Source: Penelope pileata
Lineage: Eukaryota; Chordata; Aves; Galliformes; Cracidae
Reading direction: 5' to 3'
DNA length: 64,000 bases
Assembly (NCBI GenBank): GCA_013396635.1
Contig: WBMW01005074.1
Span: 1,602,953 to 1,666,952 of the forward strand
In this document: piece by piece, positions 52,509-63,490 of the stretch
Layout: each line of letters opens with the position of its first letter
Numbering within the stretch: position 1 is the stretch's first letter
Program-made: the position numbers and the translations under genes
The notes under the pieces: generated by a model
Databases searched by the model: none
Seen by the model: only the letters and a program-made list of their open reading frames with translations
Told to the model about the DNA's origin: nothing

Positions 52509-53453
52509 GTGGAATTAAACTGTATTTCTTTAGAAAACAAAATGGGGACAAAATTGGCCACCAAGATGCAGCAAAACTCGTTAGTTAGAAGAAAATTAAC
52601 ATTAGTTCCTTCCTACCATTTGCAAAATAATTTTATTAAAGTTTTTCCCATCTCATTTGACAATTTAGATGTGCATATAGTCTGTTTGACCTATGTAAAT
52701 GGTAATGACAAGACCTCAAAAATTGGTTGCACAACGTGTAGGATTTTTGTAGAAATACCATCACCTCTTTGACCAGTGGGGAGTTTGGTGTTAGTGGACC
52801 AAGACTTTGTGGTGTCACTAGCCCCTAGCACTGGAAATCTTCCAAAAAGGCAGCCTTGTTTCCTGACTGATGTGGTGTCTGTGACTCTTGGTGTTGAAGA
52901 GGAGAGAAAAGTTACGCTTGTGTGGATGTTTCTAACTTTTGAAGAGCATCTTGTCTCCTTATCTGCTGCAGACTGTGCTGTAAACACTTTAACTACTTCC
53001 AGAGCTCGCTTCCACAGGCACATTTGGCCATACCATCTGATTACTACCAAAACAGAGGAAAACAGCCTTCCACTGTTGCTTTGTTGCCAGCGTTATATGC
53101 TGTTATCATCCAGCCAGTGTTTACAGAATGCCACAGTTAACGTTGCCCAGATGCTCTATCTGTTGGAAACTCAGAAGCCAGGCAGCACCAACTGCCTGTG
53201 TTTTCCAAATTCAGCCGTTTTATTTGAGGCCCAGCCTGCTTGTGTGAGCCGGGATTGCCCCGCGGCCTGGGTGTGCTGGCAGTTAGGCCTGACAGCCGAT
53301 AGCGCGGCTGAAGATGTTCATGTTCACATTGTTTGGGCCACTTGCGGCTTTTCAGTAAACGTTTTAGAACATGATGTGGTTTTGTTGGTGGCTTGTGTAC
53401 CTAACACGTTTGTTCAGTGTAAGAATACAGTAGGAATCCTGCCTCTTCTCTAA
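52509..53453 (+). other. Longest open interval; unproven coding potential, one in-frame stop
   Basis: One plus-strand frame is open from 52509 to 53453 except for a single TGA at 52770-52772. The upstream part has an ATG at 52542 in a favourable context (A at -3, G at +4). The downstream part has its first ATG at 52926 (weak context) and would encode 175 residues. I recognise no domain, signal peptide or catalytic motif. The product would be rich in Val, Leu, Cys and Ser. The minus strand is also open for 119 codons (52691-53050), which argues that base composition, not selection, removes stops. A CpG-rich stretch at 53250-53310 includes an inverted repeat (cagccg/cggctg at 53293-53310). It could be a decayed retrocopy, a conserved regulatory element or chance. 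Confidence 0.2.
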
Positions 53454-55417
53454 CCACCACAATGCTTTTTACAGTTATTAGCAAAATGCATGGATATTTC
53501 AAGAGCTGCTTGCTTTCCAGGAATTTAAATATAAATGGTATTTTGCCTGTATCACTGTCATCACTTTGTATTTTGCTGTACATTTCCATTTTACTTTTTG
53601 ACACACAAGCTGATGATTATTAAAATCCCTCATGTCAGATTTTGAGAGTATGTCCATTCCTGAGAAACATATATAGCTTTCCTAAGGTTGCTTGTTTTTG
53701 AGAATCACACAAAGTAATGTTTTCTCATGATAGATTTTCGTGTGTGTATCATGCTCCCACATCCACTGGTTTGAACACTTGAAGAAGTAAAACCATTTTC
53801 AGCTGTGCCGAGGAATATTTTAGGTAAAATATACAATCACGCTATGTATTATCACTATATAGAATCATGCCAAAGATGTTTTACTAAAAAAATATTTTTC
53901 ATAAAATAAACACTTCAGAAATGGACATATTCCACCAAGTGCACATCTGAAATTTGAGAAATACTAATCATTTGTAGCACCTCTGTTTATTTCTTACAAA
54001 CTGTGTAAAAAGGTACAGAAATCTCCAGCCCAGATAACTTTTTAAAATGATGTAACCTTTTTTTCCTCAATACGCATTTAAATTTCATCATCCATTTTTT
54101 GAAACTTTTTTTTAAACCACATTTTTTGGAGCTCTGTATCTCTTTTTAAGGAAGCTGTCATTTTCTGAGGAATAAGTATTTTGGTTCCTATATATTTCGA
54201 CCTTCCCATACAAGGAACTTTTGTGTACAACACATAACAGCCCCACTACCTGAGGTAGTCTTATGCTGTTAAAAGTGAGAATTGACATTTCTTCTTTAAA
54301 GGCAGGAGGTGAGGTTCTTTTTAACTACTTCATGTCCACATTCCAAAACCTATTTAAAAACCAGAGCCTCAAGTCCAGCTGACAAACTCTATTTTCAGCA
54401 GAAGCCCCCTCCTCCCCCTCTTCACCACACGCTGTTTCTGCTGCTGGTCCACTTGTGATAAAGACCAAAACTGTTTGGCTGACATGCTGAAGGAGTTGTT
54501 TATCAAAAGAAGGCTATTCTAGGAGGATATGCTCTTTAAACACAACAATGGGGATTTTGAAGATAACCAAATCAGTACTACATAGGTGTTAGCTCTGTTT
54601 TAAATTGTCTCTGTGTTGGAAAGTAGGAGGGGGGCTCAGGCGTTTGGCTTTGAATCCCTGTCTTGCAAGTGTGAAATGGTTAAATCCAAATTAGCTGCCA
54701 ACTGTGCTTTGTGCAGGGGATCTGTAGAGCATGATCTCCTCTGGCCCTGCAGTACTTGGGGGCACAGCCCTGGGGGTGTGGAGGAAAGGGGCCTCCCAAA
54801 ATCCAGTTTCACTTTATCATCCAGCTGTACCTTGTGCTTCACCAGGTTTGGTGCTGGTGAGTTTGAACTACGCTTCCTCAAAGCAGATCTACAGAGTCCT
54901 CTTATGCTAGTTAGACCAAGTTACCATCCCACTCTACTGGTACAAATTTAATTGATTTTTGGGCATGTAGAAAAGTATCAATAGCTGTTTGGTAGGTGGG
55001 AGGAAAACTGAAGAATCTTACGGAAGGATTAGTTCTGTGGAGGAGTTCAGCTGATGTATGTGATGTGTATGTTCTTTGTGCCTTCTGCAGAGAAGAACCT
55101 CACCAAGAATAAAGGTGACCTTCAAAGGAAAGGGTGGAACTTTATATTTTGTGTCTAGCCCTTAGACAGCTGTCTCTCTTCTTTCTAAGCTTTGAAAATG
55201 CCTTATTTTCTGTAATGAAAATGATCTTAAATATTTGTTATTTTGATGTGATACCCAGATACTTGTTACTAGGTCCAACTGAAAATTTCCCTTTCTCACT
55301 TATTTGCAGTGGTATACATTTTGTCTTCTGTGGTATGATGATCTCATTTAAAAATCTCTTTTCAAGACTAGGAAAATGATTATTCCTTATAAATAAAGAG
55401 GTATCAACTCTCTCCAA
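53454..55417. other. Unique AT-rich non-coding sequence
   Basis: No gene or repeat family was identified. Opposed frames at 54613-54951 overlap each other and have no recognisable domain. Confidence 0.55.
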
Positions 55418-55449
55418 CCCCAGCATCCCCTCCCCCAGCCCTTTCCCCC
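55418..55449 (-). other. G-quadruplex candidate on the minus strand
   Basis: Five C-tracts of three to five bases (55418-55421, 55427-55430, 55432-55436, 55439-55441, 55445-55449) have spacers of 1 to 5 bases. The minus strand satisfies G3+N1-7 with a spare tract. This is the clearest quadruplex pattern in the window. Confidence 0.65.
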
Positions 55450-55546
55450 TGGCTAACAGCCAATACTTCTGCCTGTTTTCATATAATGCCTCTATACGTA
55501 AAAAGAAAAAGAGCAGAAAGTTTTTTCCCTCTAGTGCTGATCACAT

Positions 55547-55620
55547 GTAAGTGATTTATTTAAGGCCACACAGTGAATTGCTTGCAAGAGCAGGGTGATT
55601 CCACCAGCCATGTGATTAAA
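55547..55620 (-). repeat. MIR-core SINE fragment
   Basis: gtaagtgatttatttaaggc followed by cacacagtgaattgcttgca and agagcagggtgatt resembles the reversed MIR core (agtgacttgcccaaggc, cacacagtgagttagtgg, agagcagggatt). Little flanking MIR sequence remains. Confidence 0.55.
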
Positions 55621-56912
55621 GCTTAGCCTAAACATGCTGGGACATTTGCACCTTGTTCAGGAGAACACATGGAAGTGCCCACTTTTCCTCAAATGTCTGT
55701 TTTGAATGATTAGGAAAGGGGAGAGGTCTTTCCTGTTCATCTGGTAGACATCTGGCCTCAAAATTCAAGAATAATCTATTTTCAGCTGTAAGATTCCTAC
55801 CTTCTGGAAGCCTTCTCCATCCTCCAATGCAAAGGCAAGCTTACATTCTTCTGAGAGTGGAAGGAGCACCTCAGTGACCTCTGCATAACACCCCTGACAC
55901 AGTTTGGCATCCTCACCTGAAGCTTGGATTTATTCTTTTAATGACTTCCACTAGGTAAACCCCATGGAAAAACTAACCCTTGACAGCTATTGCTGTTTCG
56001 ACTATCACCTTTTACAGCCGAGTGTGATGGTGTGGAGATAAGGAGGAGCAGCTCTCTTGTTTGTGCTAGAGCCAGTCTTGCTGTCTGACTTATTTTTTTT
56101 CCATCCTGAAGTGATGCATTTTCAGAAGCTGTATCAAGCAAGCACAGAGAAAAAGTGACTCTGGTTATTATTTTATTATTCAGACAGAGGTAGGGATCCA
56201 CTTCAAGCAGCAAAGTAGGCAGTGTATGCTGATCATCGCAGTAAGATTTGCTGGAGCCAGTCCTGGCATGAGTGGCAAATAATGAACTCTTCTGTGCTTG
56301 CACAGAGGGATTGTATTGCAAGGGAACCCAGGTATGTCTTAAGGGCCAGCAGTGACAGCCCCATAGCTTTCTGCAGTGTGCAGTCCTGGTGGAATTACAT
56401 GCTGTACTCTGCTGCTCTAGGTTAGAAGACTGCTTCATGGTTATGTTACCAGGGATTTAAGCAATATAGATCTTCTGAAACGAAAATTATCCTATTTAAC
56501 TGAAATAGATTTCCAGTATGGGACTGGGCTTTAATTAGCGTGTCCAAATACAGATTAAGAGGCCTATTGTTTGCCCTTTTGTTTGAAAATGATGCCCTTT
56601 ACTTTTTTTTTTTTATCTTATCCAAGTCAAGAAACCATACTTACATTTGGCTGTGCATTTTCCGGCTTCGTTCTAATAATGCCTGACCTGCCCACGTAAT
56701 TCAAATGACTGGGTGTAGGAGTCATGCCTAGTCATCACAATAACTCGTATGTGTTGACAAAGGTGGCAGAAACTAGGTTTTGTGACAACGTAAAGGGTAG
56801 AAATCCAATGCAAGAGGAAATAAGTTTTCATACATCAAACACTGGCAAATTTAACGGAGGAAGCAATTATACCTTGCAGTGGTGCTGGAGTCCGGCGAGC
56901 ACTTCACTGTTT
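55621..56912. other. Unique non-coding sequence
   Basis: The 166-codon minus frame at 55938-56438 has no recognisable domain and overlaps a plus frame. A T run lies at 56604-56613. No gene is supported. Confidence 0.5.
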
Positions 56913-56945
56913 TGTGGGTACCCACATGCTGGCATTTGCCAGCAT
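56913..56945. repeat. Two abutting perfect inverted repeats
   Basis: The 14-bp perfect palindrome tgtgggtaccaca-type sequence (exactly tgtgggtacccaca, 56913-56926) is followed without a gap by a 9-bp stem (atgctggca/tgccagcat, 56926-56945) with a 2-base spacer. The two share one base. Confidence 0.9.
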
Positions 56946-57056
56946 ATGAACTCAGCACATTGATCTCTGCTGCTTGAACTCTGGACTTGCTTTTCTCATT
57001 GGTTGTTTGCTTTAACCGCAGCACTGAATGGAGCCTTTGGAGACTATCACAGTGTA

Positions 57057-57104
57057 AATAAATATGTGTGTTTGTTTCTAGCCTGTTTAAAAAAAAAAAA
57101 AAAA
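57057..57104 (+). other. Possible polyadenylation site or retrocopy tail
   Basis: AATAAA at 57057-57062 is followed by a TGTGTTTGTTT-type GT-rich stretch and then an A16 run (57089-57104). The spacing of 26 bases fits a cDNA-derived A tail after a polyadenylation signal. I see no matching gene body upstream and could not define a target-site duplication, so chance is quite possible. Confidence 0.25.
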
Positions 57105-57898
57105 TCGTGTACGTCGAAGAAGGGGGGAAAAACTGTTAAGCATGCATTTGCATGCCTTTGAGATGCAGGAAGTACAGGAAGCAATGGTTTAGGGGAGGGC
57201 TAGGAAAATCATTCCATAGGGGTATAACAATAGGGAAACAGAGTGGTTAGGTGCTGTTAGATTAGATTAGTGCAGATTTATTTAGCAAATTCTGTTCATT
57301 TTGATATTAATCACGTAGAGGTACGTAAAGCTTGCAAAATTCTTATTCTACATATAAGCATAGTTAGTATTTTTTTTGTATCATCCATGGGAAGAGACTA
57401 CATGTTTTTACTTTTTATTTTTATTTTTTTAAGATAAAAAGACTAGGCTGGAACTGGAAAATGAAAGGTGGTAGCAAGGCAGTTCTGGCACACTAAATTG
57501 CTCTGCTGCCTTGCTTGTCCCTAGGCTGGAGTTTTGTTCATCATTTGCATTAGTGATATTTTTCTTTGGACTTTTGCTCTTGTTATAATTTTAAACGTGA
57601 TGAAATATGCTGGCTTTAGCAAGTTTTGTTTCAGCAAAGGAGAGACTGCAAATAGAAAGAACAAATGAATGGCTAGGGCTAATTTTATGTAGTTACTAGC
57701 TTACATCATGGTTTTCTCTGCCAGTTAGCTGTTTGAAAGTAAAATAGGAGGCATGGCATGGCCTGAAACTGAGGGAAAGGTTGGAGTTTCAGAGAGAGAG
57801 AGCCTCTTCATACCATTGCCAAATCACCTTTCATTTACATTGCGTTTGCAGGCATAAAATAGGGTGCAAGTCTGGCTGCAAACAATCCTTCTCAATAC
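57105..57898. other. Unique AT-rich non-coding sequence
   Basis: A T-rich stretch lies at about 57412-57430. No gene or repeat family was identified. Confidence 0.55.
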
Positions 57899-58534
57899 TT
57901 GCACTTTCCCTTCAAAGGTTTTACTTGCTGTAAACTTCTCCTTCAAAATTGCTGTGAGAGAGAAACCTGGCATAAGACATTGCTGTGGAGCATCACAGAG
58001 CCTGACAGAACAGCCTGTGATGAAACCTCCCTAATGCACTCACAGCTGCTCGCTGCGCTTCTCGGGCGGGCCTGGCCCCGAACAGCCATGCTGCAAGAAG
58101 GTGACAACGCCGTAGCAGCAGGAACCTTTTCCATACTGCTGGACCAGGCAGTCCCTGCTCCACATGCTAGTATCCCTTCGCATACCCGCTTCTGGTACTG
58201 CTCCTTTATTCTTGTTTTCTCCCGAGTTTGCTGTTGTCTCCCCTCTGACCGCTGCACAGATGCATTATTCCATCTTGCTTACAATTTCTGTGTAAGCTGT
58301 GAGCGAGGGCTGCTTCTGCTTCTTTTCTGCCTCCTACTGCGGCAAAAGCTACCATCAGCTTCATCTGAAGGAAGGAGGTGGCTTGTCATCAGAGCTTCTC
58401 CTATCTTCCAACCCCCCCCAACCCTGCTCTCTGCCAGTCACTGCTCTTTAACCCACTCCTTTAGCAGACAAACAGAAAATGGGCTCCTGCATTTCCCAAA
58501 ACAGGTCTTTCTTGCTGGGAAGGGACCTGTGTGA
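57899..58534 (+). other. Open frame of 211 codons; coding not supported
   Basis: The frame opens at a TTG. The first ATG is at 58034, giving a possible product of 166 residues. No domain is recognised. A Leu-rich stretch near residue 150 reads like a membrane segment but comes from a CT-rich local sequence (58308-58340). The minus strand is open for 104 codons at 57943-58257. Seven CpG dinucleotides fall within 58050-58112. AATAAA follows the stop at about 58544, so a terminal exon of an unannotated transcript is conceivable, but there is no splice or homology support. Confidence 0.15.
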
Positions 58535-61500
58535 CCTTTGGTAAATAAAGTTGTTTGTCACTGTATTACACTATTAACATAGCTTTTTCTTAAGTCCCAA
58601 ATGCTGGCCTATTTGTCCACATTGGGTGACTATTCTGCTTTTTGCCTATTGATTTCTAAACCAAATCTGAGCTATCTATTAAGTGCTGCATAAACTGTGT
58701 GTAGTCTAGTGTTTTCTGTCATCATTGAAGCTGCAGGGTGGGTTTGTATTTCCCAGCATTTCCCTTGTCCCAGTTTGCTAAATCAGTTTCCAGCTTCCCT
58801 GAAAAAGAATGTCTTGTCTCCCTTCTAGTTTTGCTATTTCCTTTTCTAGGCTGAAATATTTAATAAAAATGATACTGCAAGCAAGAGTCGTACACAGAAG
58901 TATAAGTGGAGGGACTTTCATTGGCTCAACAACACAGGAGGTCAGATTTGGTGACCTTCTTAAAACGTATTTTCAGATCTTTCAACTCTTAGCTGAATAC
59001 AATTGTCAAGGTGTTTTTTTCCCCCTTTTACTTGATTTAATAACTTACATTAGGCAAGCTGAAGAAAAATCCTTTTATTATTTGTTTATTTATTTATTTA
59101 CTTTCTTGCTGGTTGTGGTGATGTCATTGTATTTGCTCTTCGGTCACCCTCAGAGTATCTTGTGGTAGAAACGTTGCAAGGTAAGAAACCAGTGGACGCC
59201 CTCTCCCTGGATTGGTTTTCAGGAGCAGAAAAAGGCACTTCTCACATCATCATTGTGCACTCTAACTTGTTTCAAAGATTGAAGAGGGGAAAATGAGATG
59301 CATGCTCTTGCCACCCCTTCGCAGCCATGTTTAGATGTGCACCCCTGGCCTGGGGAAGCTGCTGGCCTAGTGGGGCTGCAGCCAGTGGCATCGAGCCGCT
59401 TCTCCTCCTCACCTGTGCTTGCAGTAGTTCTGGGCCATTTGGATGGGACAGTCCAGAAAATGTAGCATGGTGAGGGCTGTGCATCAGGCACTGGCCCTGT
59501 TCTGCCAAAGGACTTGCCTACTCTGGCAGGGTGGGTGGCATGATGGCTGCAGGAGGTGTCTATACCCGGATTTGGTTTCTCTGGGCTCACTGTAGCAGCG
59601 CAAGCTGTGTGTAAGAGGCCAGGACAAGCACAGTGAAAGCCACAACAGAGGATCCTTCTCCTCTGTGTCAGTGCAAGGCATCTCTACCAGGGCTTTGTGG
59701 TATTGCTGCTACTTGTGTGTGTGGATAAAGTGCCACGAAGCAAAACCCTTTCAGATAACGCAAATCATCCTCCTTTTGAAAGTTGCTCATTGTTTCAGTC
59801 CTCCCCCACATCCCAGCCTCCTCAGCATCGCACTCAAGACTAAGAGTAAAAAATCTTGCCCTCACTTTTTTCTCATTGTGCACATGTCCCACGCAATGGA
59901 TGGAGGCTGTGGCACTCCTTCTGTACCATTTGCTTGGTTGCAAGCTATAGTCACAGTTTTGCTCTCTCCTCATTCATTCCATTACTTGAAACTGACATTT
60001 TATCTATTTTCTCTATTTCGTGTGCATTTGACAGTGCATGAAATGTGTGTTCCAGAAACTTAACTGTAACCACCTGCTGTTTTCTCCATAGCTATGTGCA
60101 TGCAAACCTATTATGTGTTGTTATCTCTATTTTGGGTGCCAAAGAGACCTTCAAACTTTTTGAGCCAACCCTCTTTTATTCTAGCATGAAAAATAGCTGC
60201 CTTGTTGTAGGAACCTTGTCCTCTCGTCTTTCTACTGTGTCAAGAATTCATATGGTAGCTATGATAGTTTGGACCTTGCAACATTTTTGGGGCCCTACAG
60301 AGGTAGATGCTCAAATTTGTCCTAGCTCTAGGTCTGAAAGGGGCTTAATTGCATAGAGCTAGCAGCTGTAGCTATTTTTGAAACTGTCTGAAGTCTGCAT
60401 GTACCTGGATAAACTTTAGAGGACCTTTTTTAGCTCTTATTTTAGCGCTGTGTTTCAATGGTTATGCTAGTGACCTTTTTCATTATGAGAATTCATGTTA
60501 ATTCATGGCAAGCCAGAACATTATTATAAACCTCTCAACTGTTCCGTTTTTTAGGGCTTTGAAATGTAATCAGAGGTGGATTTATCTCATACTAAGAGAT
60601 GAAACAGTTACCAGCCTTAGGTTTCCTCCCTTTTATTTTTCTAGGAGGTTACTGCCAGAGTAAACTGAAATTGGAGGTGGTTTATGTTAATGCTGCAGCC
60701 TGCAGACTGCACTTGCTCAGGAGTTTATCCAGCAGGATCAGCTGATCCCGCTGCAGGATGGTGACCTCTGGCAGAAACACAGGGCAGAGACAGCTGCTTC
60801 AGCTCTCCCAGCTAAACCTGCTTAAGACAGTGAGTGGGAGTTGTTAATACCACTATTTGTTTAATTGTGGGGCTAATGGAATTTTTGTGTGCTTTATTAC
60901 AATACAATACATGAAGTGGAAACAGAGGTAAGATTGAGTGTGCCACTTGGGAGCTGGTTCCCAATTATTCTTTTTCTTACTAATAAGAGCCTAAAATGAA
61001 AAGTAACCAGAAGCATATTCAGCTTCAAACTTTGCAGATGTACAAAAAGGCAACCCACCATGAGAGGTCTGGAGCCACAGGAGTGCACAGTGCTTTTAGG
61101 AATACAGGGTGAGTGTGAGTTTTTAATTAGCTTGGTCTCCTGATTTTCCTCCAAATATAGATAGGCACTTCTCAGATTTAGTACTTGTGAACAGGCAGCC
61201 AAGTTTGCTCTGGGAACTATTTGCTAGGGAAGTCTGGTAGAAAAATGGGAATCTAAAAGTTATTTTTACTTTAGTAAAGAGAGGATAAAGGTTTTAATGA
61301 TAGATTGTGATAGATAGAAGTGTTGCCTCTTCCTTTCTCCCCTCCTCTGCATTAATTTGCTTTAGAAACAAACCAGAGATGAACCAAATACTTGCTTCAA
61401 AAGCTACAACGTGGATCACACTGGCATTGTGTGCTGCCTTGTAAAGTGCTGCATCCTTGTTCCAGTGTGCCCAAGCCCAGAAACTTGTAGGGACAGACAC

Positions 61501-62914
61501 GTGCTGTGGGACCTACCTCCTGAGCTCAGGCCCACTGCGAACCTGTGAGTAACAGTCCTCTCAGCAAAGAGGCTGAGGGCACTTGGCACTGGAAAGTACC
61601 TTGCCCATACTGGAGATGGTGACAGAATTGGCAATGAGGAGGTGACTAGTCGTTCTGTGAGCCCTGGTCTGGGGCCAGTTTTCATTTTCGTCTTATTCTC
61701 TTTCTGTTTTTCTTTCTCTCTCACTTTTGTTATTTATACCAATGAGCAAATGTTGCTTATTTTTAGCAGCCTTTCCATTTTGCTCAGGCACTGATCCTCA
61801 GTAATAGAATGCCTGTGGCTCTCCCCAGGGCACCATCCCATGTCTAATAAGAGCAGACATGCAAGCTTTGGTGTAGGGAGTTATTGATTTGTTTCCAGGC
61901 ACGTAGGTGTGTGTGATACATATAAAAGGTGCCCATGCATACTGTCTACTAGCACTCTAACATCTTTGCAAATGGCCTTGCATGATCTGCCTTGGGCTGT
62001 TGATGAGAAGTTATTTCTTTATGTTGTATATTTCCATAAAGCAAGCACACTTGCAACTTGCTTATTTTAGAGCATATAAAACTAATAATAAAAAACCAAA
62101 CACACCCAAGTACACACACCCATATCCACAAACAGAGCAAAAGCAAAGTCTCTCTCAAGTGCAGACAGTTTCAGTTTGAGGAGGAGCAAAGGAGATGGAC
62201 CAATTCATTGGAACAGATGTAAGAGTTACTTAAGGATATCTGATGTAAGGCCCCATTTTTGTCTTCTAGATCTTGTGCTGCAGTTTTGCTGCAGAGTTCT
62301 AGCACATAAGGCTATAGAGTCCTGAAGAAACTAGGTGTGGTTTTCTCTGAGGCATGGATGCTCAGGGAACCCTTGCCTCACAGATTAGCAGGTGAGCTGC
62401 AGCATTTTCCCGTTTCCACTGAATGGCCCAGAAGCTTATGTCTGCTTTCCTACTTCAGGAGACAATTATATGACCTTAGACACTGCCTCTCTTCTAAACG
62501 ATCTCAGACTTTAAAATGTGAGGCTACGCTCAACCTGAGACAACACAGATTATCATTTCTTGTCCTTGCCCAAAGTTTGCTCAGAAGGACATCACCACAG
62601 GTGGAAGTAGTTACATACTTGAACTGCAAGGGAAGAGGTGCAGTTATTTCTTGCCTGTTCATGCTAGTCCTTCCATCCCCCTGAGGTAAGAGGAATTTGC
62701 TGGAAGAACCAGTGCCCTGGATCACTGCTGCCCACTTTGCATTAACAGAGCTCTACTGCTGAGGCTAATGCTTTTTTTGCTGTGGACGGTCTTATTGATG
62801 AGTGCTCTGGCTCGAGCCTGTTGCAGTTCTGGCTGGAGAGAAACCAGGAGGAGAGGTTGTCACTGGGATCCCACCCAGCCTGCAGGCATGGCTGCACAAG
62901 TGCTTGCATCTCTC
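58535..62914. other. Unique non-coding sequence
   Basis: No gene is supported over 4.4 kb. A short (TTTA)n tract lies at 59081-59101. Overlapping opposite-strand frames at 59219-60356 have no recognisable domain. Confidence 0.5.
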
Positions 62915-62938
62915 AGTGGAGCTTAGAGTGGAGCTTAG
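62915..62938 (+). repeat. Two-copy 12-bp tandem repeat
   Basis: agtggagcttag occurs twice in direct succession. Confidence 0.9.
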
Positions 62939-63466
62939 ATTAAATACTTCATACAGGTTTTTGTCTTCTTCATTTTCAGGCCTGACCCATTTTGGTAGTG
63001 TCAGGGGCCTACCGCATGTGTGCTGGCAGAGGAAACTAATATGCTGCTGATAGTGTAAGACAAGAGGGTAGGGGGCATTACTCAGGTGCAGCCAGACCAG
63101 CTGATGGCCTATTGCTTAAACTGCTAATGCCATGTCTACACAAGTGCTCTCACTTTTGGCACTGCAAAGGAATTACCATTGGTTGCAACTGACATGTATT
63201 TGAGACAGCAGGACTAAAGCAAAGCTCGCTTAGAGAACAAAGATATGCTGACTTTAAGAGGGAATTAAATACCTTTTCTTCCTTAGATCTTTTGTGATTC
63301 CTCCACTTTGTGCCTTGCTCCAGTTGCTGTGGGTTTCTGGTGGATCTCTGAGGTGAAGGAACTCTGCTATATGCCAAGAACCTCTTGTTACTGTCATTTG
63401 GGATCCAGCTGTTATTAACTATCCTGAACCCAGTGAAAGGGGGGAAGATATCTATTCTGAAGTTGC
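62939..63466. other. Unique non-coding sequence
   Basis: Nothing was recognised. A good acceptor-like tttgtcttcttcattttcag ends at about 62979, without a matched donor. Confidence 0.5.
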
Positions 63467-63490
63467 TTTTTTTATTATTATTATTTTTTT
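63467..63490 (+). repeat. (TTA)n microsatellite
   Basis: A T run, about five TTA units and another T run. Confidence 0.9.

Noticed and set aside
52770..52772. In-frame TGA read as selenocysteine
   Set aside because: There is no evidence that the frame is coding and I could not identify a SECIS element downstream; an ordinary stop is the simpler reading.
55938..56438. 166-codon open frame on the minus strand
   Set aside because: No domain or motif, an overlapping plus-strand frame, and no splice or promoter evidence.
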